From Gymnothorax reevesii (taxonomy: Eukaryota; Chordata; Actinopteri; Anguilliformes; Muraenidae): DNA of 64,000 nucleotides. The translations under genes and the position numbers were made by a program. This document shows, piece by piece, positions 36,476 to 48,053 of this stretch (position 1 is the first letter of the stretch; every line of letters starts with the position of its first letter). The notes under the pieces are model-generated. The model was not told the origin of the DNA, did not search any database, and worked only from the letters and a program-made list of their open reading frames with translations. The stretch is taken from NCBI GenBank assembly GCA_029721435.1, contig CM056573.1, forward strand, positions 119,993,947 through 120,057,946, read 5' to 3'.

Positions 36476-38272
36476 ATTTAATTCATTGGCCATGTAGCTG
36501 CATTGACGCAGGTGACTTGATCTCTTCATATCAGACGCAGAAAATTCAGGCCAAAGAACATGTGGTAAGTATGATGATGTTCTGCATTTAATCTGGATTT
36601 TGTTTGAACAATGTCAGAACAGCCTTTACTGACTTCCATTTCAGTGAAATACCATTGAAAAAACACTCAGATATAATGAATTGTTGCAATAAATTTCACA
36701 TATAATACTATTGTATTTGGGTATGTGCTTTTCAAGGGCAATGCTAGTTTTGCAGAAATGTAAAGGCATGGTTAATTATTATACAAATAAATATATATTA
36801 AATAACTGTTTTCTCTGATTATTTATGTAGAAAAAGTGGAAACAGTCACAGAAAACTGCTTTTTACAATGTTAATATTTGAGTAGTGTTTGCGATACTCA
36901 AAAAAACTTGATTACATTCTTGCCTAGTTTGTCCTCATTTAATATTTAACAGCTCCACATAGTCTATTTGAAATATTATATTTAAAATCCAAAAAGGCAA
37001 GAAATAGAAACTGTTTTTTTTTTGTCAAATACCTAATGAATTAATTTACAAGCTCATATCACTGGACAGATATGGCATACTGGATGTACGTAAGAATATA
37101 TCTCTTTTTAAAATCTTCAAAATTTTAATAGCTACTCCCTTTTAGACACATTTAAATTTAGTACACCCCTCTAAAGAGAGTTATGTGGTTTGACCTGAAC
37201 AATACTTTAAGGGTGATGTAATATCCACCTGGCCTGTGGTGCCCTGGTGGTAGCTGGAGGTGTCTGTTGGCCCATACACAGTGTGGGTGTGTGTTCATCG
37301 GAGCGGGATCATGTAAATCTCTCAGTTTCTTCTTATTTTTATGGTTTGCTCATATGAATGTTCTTCACACATGTTTGTCTGCACTGCCTGCTGTGAAGAG
37401 CAGCGTCGCTCTTGCGGGTTATCCATTTTCCTTCTTCTGAGACTTTTTTTTTCTGCAATTCCAGTAAAGTTGACCGTTCCTGCCTCTCAGGCTGCAACGA
37501 GCTGGCATTTCCCGTTCCAACCGAAAACATTTTTTAACTCAGTGATCTCAGTGAAACTCGTTAAGGACTTTTGCATCCACAAACGCAGTGACCTCTCACA
37601 GAATTAGAAACAGCAATGAACCCTCTCTGTGGCGTTACACAGTTCGTAAGTAAAAAAGGCCGAGGTGCTGACTGGTGATTGGCTGACAGATTGGACTGGA
37701 ACGGAGGGTGCATGACAAGCAACACTTCCTGTCAGCCTCATCTCCATGTGAACTCTGTGAGGGTGCTTTTCTCCCGCATTCTCGCCCTCCTCCCTCTCTC
37801 CTGTCATCTTTTGATCACGGCGCATCTCGCACGCTTTCCTCTTTCGAACGGGTCGGCGAAGTCCTTTGAGCGGACAACAGAGCCTCACACATCCCCGAGG
37901 CTTGTTCTTCCCCGAGTCTCCCTCAGATCAGCCAAAATGAGGCTCAGCACAGGTAACCTCCATCTCCGGCATCGCTACCCACCGATAACCGAGACAGACA
38001 GGTCAAACCGGGCCCATACTGTAACTCCTTTCTACTAAAACTAACCATGGCTGGTGGACCTCGGGTTACCTCATACATTATCTCACTAATACGGTGGAAA
38101 AACAACAAAAATATGTCTTCATCCTCGCAAGTATTTTGCACTCAATTTTAGATGTTAAATCTTAGTATATATTGCTTTTCTGCTTGACGGGACATACAAA
38201 ATAAATATTAAATAATTTTACTCATGTCAAGCCTCGCCAATTGGATGGGCTTGCATTAAATTTTGGCCAATC
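36476..38272. other. Unique non-coding DNA
   Basis: AT-rich to about 37200, then moderate GC. The CpG-richer patch at 37790-37990 contains pyrimidine-rich stretches, but I see no exon with matching splice sites. No repeats are recognised apart from a poly-T run at 37014-37023. Confidence 0.5.
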
Positions 38273-38346
38273 GTGACCTGAGTATTTCGAGGTTCTATCT
38301 GCCCCAGACACACATGAGTGATAGAACCTTATAATACTGAGGTCAC
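38273..38346. other. 74-nt hairpin (27-bp imperfect stem)
   Basis: The arm 38273-38299 (GTGACCTGAGTATT at the outer end, AGGTTCTATC at the loop end) pairs with 38320-38346. Of 27 positions 23 are complementary, with one mismatch at position 8 and a three-base internal bulge at positions 15-17. The loop is 20 nt. The size and mismatch pattern are like a microRNA precursor. A short MITE core is the other explanation. I recognise no known mature microRNA in either arm. Confidence 0.6.
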
Positions 38347-41300
38347 GCAATGTCACCAATCAAACACACAGTAATGTTTTAACCCCTTGAGTTATACTCC
38401 TTTTGGGGTATAACTATGATAGTATAAAGTGGTGATTTTAGCTGTGATGTCAAAATCTAGATTACTATTTGATGAAATAAAAAATCATGAACCCAATGTT
38501 GATACACTTAAAATATGTGGGGAGCTATGAAGCACTAAGTATGTTATGTTTGGTCTCTTTGGGATGAGTGCAGTCTCTTATCTCAGGTGATAGCCATTCA
38601 TCAGTGTGGCGTGAAGCAGATCTTTTTCCAGTGGCATTCAATTTTTGTTTGTCCCTGATTCGCTGGGGCTTCCATAGTTTTACATTTGTAATTGCAAGTT
38701 TTGTTTTTCTGAAATAGTTTGGACTAAATATAAATGCATTGCCTTCTAAGAAGCCAAGGAAAAAATTTCTGCGAATGCACCACCACAAGCGTTAGATCCT
38801 TTATAACAGCTGATTACTGCATTTTGCTGCTTTGGACCTGGTTCCTGGTTTGTTGGGCGCAACCCAATTTTTCCAAGTGAGGGAAAAATAAGATCAGAAT
38901 GTTGTTCTGGTCTCACGATGAGACTAAAATGTGTGTTGTGATGGATATTTTTGCAGACCATTATGAGCGCGACAGAGAGTGTGCGAGGCCTTAACCCCTT
39001 TGCACAGCTGTAGGCGTCCGTAAATTAGGAAATTTAATTCCTAAACAATTCTGTAGTTGAATTTCCAAATGTTTTTCTTGACTGTAATAATTTTCCAGAG
39101 TCTCTGTGACACAAATGCTGAGTTATAAGGCCTAAATAGGCTCATGCGTAACAGGAAAATATTGGAATTATTTGTATTCTGCGCAAAAGGTGTTAATCCA
39201 AATCTCCTGGAAGAGAGCTGGATATCATAATGAAAGGTGGCTGTCACGCTGCCAGTCTCTTCAAGCACAGCTCATTCACCCGTAAGGTTTTTTTTCGGTC
39301 ACGATGATGAGAGCTGTAGCCATTGCGCTCCCGTCCTTCCTCTGTACCCTCTACTCCATACACACTACTTTCTGGGGCCTGTAATTGGATTCTGGGGCCC
39401 CTTCGTAATTATGTTTGAAAACCTGTGTTTTCTAGACGTGTTTTCGCTCCTCCCGATCAAAGCGAAGCACGACGGCCTCCATTAATCCACCCCTTCTCTA
39501 CTTTTCCCTTCTTTTGTCCTGTTCCCCGCTCGCACACTCGCAGCTCGTATCGATTTCCACTGACCCCAGTCCAGGCTAACCCTCTCTCCACGTATCCCCT
39601 CCACCCGTTACGCTCAGGCAGAAGTGTGGACCTCCCCGAGCGGGGTCCCAGCATTCCCCAGGACTTAAACGTCCCCAAACTCTTTCGTCGATAATATCGA
39701 TGTAATCCGCGAGCATTTCTGAGCGATTCCACTGTCAGCACCGGCTAATGACGGCGGGCCGAGCGGGTGATTGCGATCGGGCCTACGACAGACAGGCAGC
39801 GGCCGGCCAATGGGAAAGTCATCGATAAAGTGTCAGAGACTTCAGCGCTTTGATTAGCCCTCCGACTAATGCCATGCTAAGCAGAAACATTACCCTGCTC
39901 CCGCTAGGCAGCAACACGCGCTGGGGAGAGAGAGAGAGTGAGAGAGGGAGGAAAAATATTCTACTGGGAAATTAACCAATGCGGATGAAATGGTGTACCA
40001 AGGAAATTCTTGGATAAATTAACAACGCAATTACATTACATGACACGCCGCAAGATGGATGAGGAGAACTTGGCCGGTATTATGTTCTGTTTTCCAAATT
40101 GCAATTTATTTGAGGGCTTTAATGGATGCCGTATTAAAACATCTCAGGCCCGGTCAGGTTCCATTGTGTGTCAGCGAGCCGTGATTGATGACCTCCTCTC
40201 TCTCCTCCTCCTTCTCCCCGAACCCCCCACCCCCACCGAACCCCCACCCGGCCTCTCTTCTCAATCCTCTGCATATTTGCTGGGGGATTTTTAAACATTA
40301 GCTACATTTATATATGGAGGCCGCTGTGAGCGATTGATTTTCTTATCGCTTAATTTCACTGCTTACTCCTGGAAACGCGCCGATAAATTCAGCCCCGCTC
40401 GAACCGAAGGCCTCGCCTCCATACATGTTTCTCCGGCCTGTGATGGCTTTTGTCTCAAAACCTGCACTAGCTTTACGCTTTCATCTACTATTCTTGCAGT
40501 TTATTTCAATTTTATGCAAAACTGGGATCAATGGGAATTGGTGCTGCAATTAAATTAGTGTGCGAGGATCGTCTCCGGCCCAGAATACACTAGTGACAAT
40601 ATTGTTGAGTCTTCATTTTATTATTTATACTTATTAACTGGACATAGTGCTGCACTGACTCTTTGAGTGTGGAGAACTATCTTGAACTATTTAAACCAGA
40701 AGCTTCAAAGAACCAAAACCATCTTTTTTTCAGTTTTTTCCACTCTCGGGGTTGGTGTTTAGGACGACAAGCCTTCCAGAAGAAAAGGTTAATAACATTC
40801 TGAATAAATTAGCGTTACGCTGATCTACAGAACTACATCAGCTCTGGAACCCACAGGCCATTAACAGCTTTGTTGTTCATGTTTGTTTCAGATGTGTGTG
40901 AACGGATAAATAATAAATGAGCCCTCCCCGACAGTACACATATTTCACTGAGCCGTAATGGCCTTAACATGGCTGTTGTAGATTATTCTCCCAATAATGA
41001 AGCCTTAAGAATGAAAGGCGGGAAAATATTCAAGCAGATGTCAAAGCCGCTCTGAACTTGCCTTCTTTATGTTCATTTCAGAGCGTCAAACCCTCTTTGA
41101 ATTCATGTGCCTTCTGTAAATTTGACCCAGTTTCAAACAGGAGACACTGATCTCATTTCAATTTTTTTCTCCTCGATTTTATCAATAGTAAATTCTCAGG
41201 GAAGAAAAGATTCATGAAAAGATAAACATCTTAATTCCACCACTGATTTTTTTGTCCAAGACAGAGTATATCATTACTTTTAGGGTGAGTTCTGCTTGAA

Positions 41301-41999
41301 AAAGTTTTACTGTCACTTGCAAAGCTGCTTCTTTCGGTACAATTTTTATTTATTTTTTTTTGCATTAACGAAAATACAGCAGTTTTGCGTTGGGGAGAGA
41401 TTTCAAAATAATGAAAATATGACAAAAATGTGAAGCGCATGGAATTGTAAAATAATTTAAATTGACCATTGAAAATGCAGAGGAAGGCTATTTTATAAAA
41501 GCAATAAACCTGCACATATCCCCAGCAAAAACGTTATTTTATGTCAACACTTTCAAACCGCAAATTAAGCTCATACTTTCCACTTCATTTCAATGTGATT
41601 ATTTTTCCCTTAGATAAGAAAATACAGGACATTTCTTTGGAAATTGAACCGTAGAAATTCTTGGACATGGTCTTTGATTGCGCTACTTATTTAGTTACAG
41701 AAAGCGTTGCGTGTGTGCAATTCCATATAAATTTGATTTATATTTACATATCTTCTGAAAAATGCAGAACGTTCCCATGGTTTCAGTGGGCAGGGCTTTG
41801 GATGGCCACACCCCTTTCCCAGATATGCCTGACTGTGAGAATGAAGCGGCTCAGCTTTGTTTCGGCAAGTGGCTTTTAGAGTTTGTCTAAACTCGGTTTG
41901 ATCTGTAAATAGTGTGGGTTATCTGTACATCGAAAACTCCAGATGCTTGCTGAGCCATACCACCTGCCATGGGAAAGCCAATGCTGTGTTTATGAGAAT
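38347..41999. other. Unique DNA with strong regulatory look at 39.7-40.6 kb
   Basis: No exon supported. From about 39730 to 40560 the DNA has raised GC, several CCAAT/GGCCAATGG and TGATTAG/CTAATG/GATTGATG words and a GA run at 39927-39940, and lacks dispersed repeats. It looks like a block of conserved non-coding DNA. The rest is AT-rich with no recognisable element. Poly-T/A runs lie at 41160-41170 and 41347-41361. Confidence 0.45.
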
Positions 42000-42320
42000 G
42001 AGTGAGTCTGTGTCTGTGTAAATGCGTGTGCCTGTGTGCAAGTGTGTGCATGTTTGTGCGAGTAAATGCATGTCAGTTAGAGAGAAAGTGTGTGGGCGTG
42101 CAAGAGTTTATGTGTGTGTGTGTGTGTGTGTACGTGTGCGTACGTGTGTGAGGGAGTGTGTGTGTGTTTGCGTGCGAGTGTGTGTCTGTGAGAGAGAAAG
42201 TGTGTGTGCGCAAGTGTTTGTGTGCGTGATGGAGTGTGTGTATGTTTACGTGTGTGTCTCTGTGCGAGTGTGTGTGAGTGTGTGTCTGTGAGAGAGAGAG
42301 AGAGAGAAAGTGTGTTTGTG

Positions 42321-42358
<38 letters not shown>

Positions 42359-42475
42359 TGCACCATGCCTTTGTGTGCATGTTTTTATTTACGTGTGTGT
42401 CTGAATGTTTGTGTGTGTGTGTGAGTGTGCGGTGTGTGTACTTGTGGGTGTGCTTGCGTGTATGTGAGGTGGAGG
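42000..42475 (+). repeat. GT/GA-rich microsatellite
   Basis: Imperfect TGTG tracts mixed with GAGAGAGAG runs (42191-42198, 42290-42306) and a pure GT core at about 42326-42354. Poly-Cys/Val frames on the plus strand and poly-His/Thr frames on the minus strand are repeat artefacts. Confidence 0.95.
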
Positions 42476-45400
42476 GTGTGGGAAGTGTTTGGCCTGGTGC
42501 TCTCTCCTCACGTCTCCATGTTCAGCTCTAGCTCCCTGTGACACTCACCCCAGCGATGGGGCTACGCGTGTTTCTTCTCATCCTGCTGAGAGACCGTCTG
42601 CTCGGCCCTCTCTGTAATGGAAATGTCTCCGTCCCAGAAAACAGCACATCACAGCCCGGCCCGGGCAGGGATCTCTGGCTGCAATCGCTCTAGCTGCAGG
42701 TCCAACTCCCCTAAAATGACAAATCTTTTGATGAACGAGGGGGGCGGGGGAGAAAACAGCATTTTAGATACTGGTTGCCAGTGGCAGACAGTGTCGGGGG
42801 GGTTAAGGGGGTTAGTATGGTGAGAGAGGGGATGCCACGGAGAGAGAGTGCGCTTACTCTACAAACCTCTGGAAATGGCCTGCAGTGTGAAGCATGAAAC
42901 ATCGCCCCGCTTTTAAGTTTGAACCCCACGGACTCCCTTTCCCAATCTCCGCAGTGTAAGAAGGCACCATTTTTCGCAGCCATCTAGATGTGGAGAAACA
43001 AGTCAGCCTTTTTTTTTTTTTTAAGGGCCAGCCCGATCTTTTATTCATCCTTCTTTACTCTTTTTACAGGCTCTAATTGGTTTGCTTAAAAAATACATGC
43101 ATATTGGGACTTTTTGTCTGCAAATCAATGACGCATGTCAAAAATGCCTAACATACTCGAGGAGGGAATCATTTTCGACCCCTGTGTGTCCAGTGCGCTT
43201 CCCTGATTGTTTAAACAAAGACCCGGCGATCCCACATCACCCTATAGGCTGTTTTGACAGGAGCTTTGATCAATAGAGCCTCCATTTTGTGGTTGAGCTG
43301 ACACCCATTTCCAGAACCATTAAAAAGGTCACCAAGGAGACTGTAAACGTGTCCAATCGAGTAATGCTTCTCGCCGCATTATCTTGCACGATGCGCGCGA
43401 GACAGAGTTGACCACAAGAATTGGCGAGCCGCTTTGATCGGAGAGTGGCGTCGTGTTTATTTACATGTTGTAGTTCCTTTGACCATCAGCTGTGGCCTGT
43501 AGTCCCTTTGAAATGGGAAACATGGCTGTCTTCAGGGCGGTGTTACGGACAGAACTGCGGTGGCGGTAGACCTGCCGCATATTCCCGCTCAACCGTGAAG
43601 GCCAGTACAGCAGCTGCCATTTTGTTGCCTGATGCAGAAAATGGGGTCATGGTCCTATGTGAGCTACAGTGAGCACCATAATTTATTGTACTCTTGACAC
43701 ATATTTTGCTATTTTGGTCCTTTTGGCTTAGTGAATCACAGAATTTGAATCCATTTGAACATACCTTTTATTCTATAGAGGAGACTCAAGGCAAAATGTC
43801 CCCCAAACAAGCAGACTAGGCTTGACAGAGGATTACCAGGGAAGATACTTTGCGTATGGTGATGTCTAAGTGTCAGAGACTTCAAGTCAGTTATTGCGTG
43901 CAAAGGATATGCAACCAAATGCAAAAAAGATGACTTCATTTAACAGTAGCTCAACTGTACTATATTTTGCAATGCACCAGAAAATGGGGAAACTATGTAC
44001 AAAAGGTCCACCCTGAACGCAGCCAAACTGTTTAGTCCATCACAGTGACCTACTCCCGTCCAGTCAGGCATGTGATTCTTTGGACTCACATGACAACTAG
44101 CCCTCGCTTTATTTACTCTGCAGTCGCATCGCCTTTCGCACATTACCTATGCCACCGGAGGGGGGCACAGTCAGTGAACAATTTTGCTCGTACAGCTACA
44201 CGCGCTTGACCGACCAGGAGTGACTGCAAGAGAGTGATGAGACTTACGAATTTTGACCAGCTTTACCCCTGTCATCACTGGCGAGGCTGACAGTGTACAT
44301 TTTAACCTCATTCACATTCATTGTATTCTTTCAAACACAAAGTGCCAGTGTGATATGATCCAGACATGGAGCCAGATGCAGAGAACGATTACAATCCTAC
44401 AGTCGGGTTTTTTGACAGTAATTTGGTAATGAGTGATACTGGGAGGGATGGAGCCCGGAGCAGAATGGCACAGTTTAGTTCAGATGGTAATGGGTGTGGT
44501 TGTAGGATGTGCCTGTGCCTGGCCAGTGGTGTTCTGGGGCAGTAGCAAGAAGGATATCACCCATGCTTGAGCGTAACTCTCAGATGGAGGGACTAGAAGG
44601 TTTGGCAGGAACGTCATCAATCCAGATGACTACTGACAGCTTCAGAGGTGTTCCTAATAAACTGGGCAGAAGAACAGATTGAGGAATGGTTAACAGGAAG
44701 CCAGTCTCAATCCTGGAAACCAAGAGAAAGCCTTATGAGTCTTTTTCTTTTAATTAGATTCAGACGAGTCCTCCATATCTAACTATCATTAAAGGGTACA
44801 AATAATTTCAAAAGACAATTAACTCTAGACTGACTGGTTGTTATAGGGCATACAGCAAGTGGGAATCCTGCTACTTGCACACTCAAAGCAGTGGGTTATA
44901 TACACCATACGCGTACGGGAATGCTGAACACAAATGCATAACACCTGGAAGCGAGGCACATAGGACATCAAAACAATCAAAAGACACAAAATATTGTATT
45001 AAAAAGACACAACGGTTGTGTCCCTACTGTGTAGAACCACAATTAAAAATGTGTCACTGTCCAATGAATTATAGCGCTCACTGTACGAACAGCTGGGTAA
45101 ATCCAAGTTCGTGAGGTGGAAGTCCAACCCAGTAGGTTTTGTTTCATTCATTCAGCTTTGCTGATGTGACCAAGTAGCGGGAACTAAACAGCGACATTGA
45201 CTGGTGGAAGAGACGTGGCTGTCTGACTCTAACTCCAGAACTTTCCACTTTGGTTTTAGAGGGGGTTGTTAAATTGCAGCTCTGACCCAGTAATGCACTC
45301 GCACAGTCGTTCCCAATTCAGAACGCTCGGCGAGTCATTGGGGAAAGGGCTGTCTCTTCAGCAGGTGAGAATGTTATGGTCGGGTGGGGGGGGCACATAG

Positions 45401-46794
45401 CACTGCTCTTCGACAGCTCCGCAGAAACAGACACCAGCCGCTCCGCCAGCTGCATTAATTAAATGCGAAAGGTTGCAAAAGGTAAAACCAAATAGCAAGG
45501 CCACATATTAAATTTAAGTTTCCTCTTTCCCTTACACTTGCTTAATAATTCATGGCATCAGAAAGCTTACAAGGCTGCACGCCCTGCTCTCGGCCGCAGA
45601 CCGGATTTTCTGTCACCCGTATTCGGTTTAACTGAGGAAGTGTGTGCGGCAACCCAGGCCTACGCTGCCTTATAAATAAATATGATGATTGTTAATGGGG
45701 TTTCAGATTTCAATCTCTCACTATCTCCCTCTCTATCTCTTTTTTCCCTTGACTTTTGGTGTGACCGTCCTGTCATATAATAGCATGGCGATGTAATGTC
45801 CCGAAGCAAAAAATAAATAAATAAAAAATTATGCAATGGTAGACCTCACTAATGAAAATTATGTGTGACTTTCTTGATGAAGTACATTTCTTTGTTTAAC
45901 CCCTAAAAGTGTCGGTTTTTTACTTTTATCATTCCACCATTACGATTGCATAATACTATGACATTACAATAATAATAACATAGCACTTTCATTATATACT
46001 GTAACATTACTATTATTACAACAATCCGCTTCAACTCAACTGGTCAGAATGGCCTTGAGTAATTATTACATCGGTGTATGAATGTTTCAGTGTGAATACT
46101 TGTGAAATGCATACTTTTTGCCCCCAAAATTGTGTGTTGAGTTATGGAGGGCGCACAATTCCGCTGATCTGTTTGAAAAGCCTTCGGACTTCGGAGCGAT
46201 ACAGCCTTGCTCAACTGCCATATTTATCTTTCATTCTGTGCCTGACTGACTTTTTACATTTAGTCGGTTTCAGCACCAAGTCCCACGTTTGTACTTTCCA
46301 CAATACGCTGTCCAGACCTCCAAACAAGTTTAATCACATCAGAGATCTCTATCAACTGTGGCAGCCACAATGTTTTCCTCTAATTACAAATGTCTAACTG
46401 AGAAAGGAAGCCAAAATCACTCTCCCTGGCTACACAAATGTAAGCAGTATACTTTTTTAAATTATATTTTTCATCAATTGGAGTTTATTAGAAACATAGT
46501 GAAACTTTTTTTTGTTGATATTGATTTTCCTTCAGCAGTGCGGTGAAATTTCACCTCTAAGGCAAAAGTGAATATCTGGTTTATTGTAATGAAATGAATG
46601 GTGACACCGTCATGACTTAGCCATTTTAGTGAAGGAGATGTTTCCATCTACAGCAGTAAGAGTCGAATAGGATTGTTAAACAGGGTGCTGTGTGTATGTT
46701 TGAGTGTGTGTGAATGTGTGTCTGCGTGTTTGTATAATGGATATGTTTATTATTGCACGAGGACAAATCCATATGTAGGTATTGTGTGCTTTGT
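42476..46794. other. Unique non-coding DNA
   Basis: No gene supported. A T run lies at 43008-43022. The scrap GGTGTTCCTAATAAACTGGG at about 44649-44668 resembles the end phrase of a common fish DNA repeat. The part at about 45380-45700 has the look of conserved non-coding DNA. The last 110 bp are GT-rich and form the landing site of the retrotransposon. Confidence 0.5.
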
Positions 46795-46799
46795 GTTTG
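46795..46799 (+). repeat. Target-site duplication, left copy (GTTTG)
   Basis: These five bases directly before the 5' LTR are repeated exactly after the 3' LTR at 53581-53585. Five bp is the usual duplication length for Ty3/gypsy integrases. Confidence 0.9.
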
Positions 46800-47571
46800 T
46801 GTTGGGATTCTGATTCTGCATGCCATGTTTAAGTTCTGTGCCTGGCCTTGTGCCATGTTAGATTTATCCGCGCATTCTTGACCATTTCTTATGTCTGACT
46901 ATTCTTAGGATTGTTTTGTGTTTTGGTAATTTAGATTCATTGTGTTATTATTTTTCATGTCTTAGTAATTTAGTTTCCATGCCATGTTTTCATTTCTATG
47001 CTTTGCACTTTGTCTCCCCTGTCTTGTCATGTGTGTATCTTTGCTCACGGTCCCTTGTCTTGTGTGCCACTCATTCGGGTGATTTATTGGTTTCTGGGTT
47101 TCAATCTTCCTTCATTATCTCGTGTTCTTCCTTCCTCTCTCTTTTACTGTCTTACTAACACATACTAATAGTTTATTGTTTTTGCTAAATACTAATCCAC
47201 ACTAACCTTGTATATTTGGACTAACTTACTAACAAGCACTTGGGATTGTATAGCTGCACTTACTAATTGACTAATGATCTCTCAGCTGTCGCCCAATTCT
47301 AGTCTCCGCCTCCTTGCCTATCCCTAATTATCTCTGCTGCAAGTTTCTGTGGATTTCCACTTATACTTTGTGCTTTCCTTTTCTTTTATCTTGGCACTTT
47401 AGTACTCCTTAACCGGAGCTGTTTTGTACTTAGGTTTGTCTTGTGATCCCTGTCTGCGTTTTGGCTACAGCCAAATTCATGTAATTAGTTTATCCCTCAT
47501 GTGTCTCTCCCTAATCATTGTCACCATTGATTGCACCTGTTCTCCCTGGTCATGTGTTTACCCTGGATGTG

Positions 47572-47579
47572 TATATAAG
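47572..47579 (+). promoter_or_regulatory. TATA box of the 5' LTR
   Basis: TATATAAG lies 32 bp before the TCAGATC initiator-like word at 47604. The same box is kept in the old solo LTR at 31.3-32.5 kb, which supports its importance. An identical copy is in the 3' LTR at 53112-53119. Confidence 0.8.
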
Positions 47580-47603
47580 ATGTCTGTTTGGTTCTCACTC
47601 TTG

Positions 47604-47612
47604 TCAGATCGT
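47604..47612 (+). promoter_or_regulatory. Predicted transcript start and self-primer
   Basis: TCAGATC (47604-47610) fits the initiator consensus YYANWYY with A at 47606 as +1, at the right distance from the TATA box. The nine bases TCAGATCGT are exactly complementary to 48043-48051, just inside the 5' LTR. In Tf1 and its vertebrate sushi relatives the 5' end of the mRNA folds back onto the primer site and, after cleavage, primes reverse transcription. This arrangement fits that mechanism. Confidence 0.65.
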
Positions 47613-47977
47613 TCTCCCTAGTTTTCTCGTGCCACGTTTCTCGCCTTGATTGCTCAGTGTTTATCTTTCTGACTGGATTGCTCGACTATTGATTTTGGTT
47701 TGCCCTTTTTGGATTTTGTTGCATCTGTGAGTTTTGACCTTTTTCTGCCCGACCTTGATTTTGTGATTACTGCCCTGGTTTTGGATTCGGACTGTCTTTG
47801 GCTTATGAGTTTGTTTCTCCTCCAAACCTACGCCTGTGTACCGAACCCTTTTTGTCTGACCACGAACTTTGTTATTGGTGCCCTGGTTACGATTCTGGAT
47901 TACGCCCATTGGATACTGTTTTTGGATTGTGGACTTTGTACCGTTGCCAGCTCTGTTGGGGGGTTTCCCCCTTCAGA

Positions 47978-47983
47978 AATAAA
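47978..47983 (+). terminator. Poly(A) signal in the 5' LTR
   Basis: AATAAA lies 57 bp before the LTR end and directly after a GGGGG-TTT-CCCCC hairpin (47959-47971). The functional copy for the full transcript is the one in the 3' LTR at 53518-53523. Confidence 0.8.
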
Positions 47984-48040
47984 GCCTCCTTTTTGCATTC
48001 TACTGGTTGTCGCACTTGGTTCATTTCGTAAATCCCAACA

Positions 48041-48053
48041 TTACGATCTGAAC
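48041..48053 (+). promoter_or_regulatory. Primer-binding site, self-priming type
   Basis: The 13 bases between the LTR end and the gag ATG are TTACGATCTGAAC. No TGG-starting match to a tRNA 3' end is present at the usual place. Instead ACGATCTGA (48043-48051) is the exact complement of the predicted first bases of the transcript (47604-47612). Confidence 0.6.

Larger units (their letters stand above)
46800..48040 (+). repeat. 5' LTR
   Basis: 1,241 bp from TGTTGGGATT to AATCCCAACA. U3 runs from 46800 to about 47603 and contains the TATA box. R starts at about 47604-47606. The poly(A) signal at 47978-47983 puts the end of R near 47995-48005, which leaves only about 40 bp of U5. The LTR is long for an element with a 4.3-kb coding region. 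Confidence 0.95.

Noticed and set aside
38379..39000. piggyBac-like pair of TTAACCCCTT ends at 38379 and 38991
   Set aside because: Both copies point in the same direction, so they are not terminal inverted repeats, and the interior shows no transposon sequence.
46916..47909. Small proteins inside the LTRs on both strands
   Set aside because: They are repeated identically in the 3' LTR and have no domain. Only the gag-frame leader has a position that could matter.
47700..48053. Start of gag-pol at 47700
   Set aside because: The codon there is TTG, not ATG. The first ATG in the frame is 47805, and the best-placed start is 48054 after the primer site.
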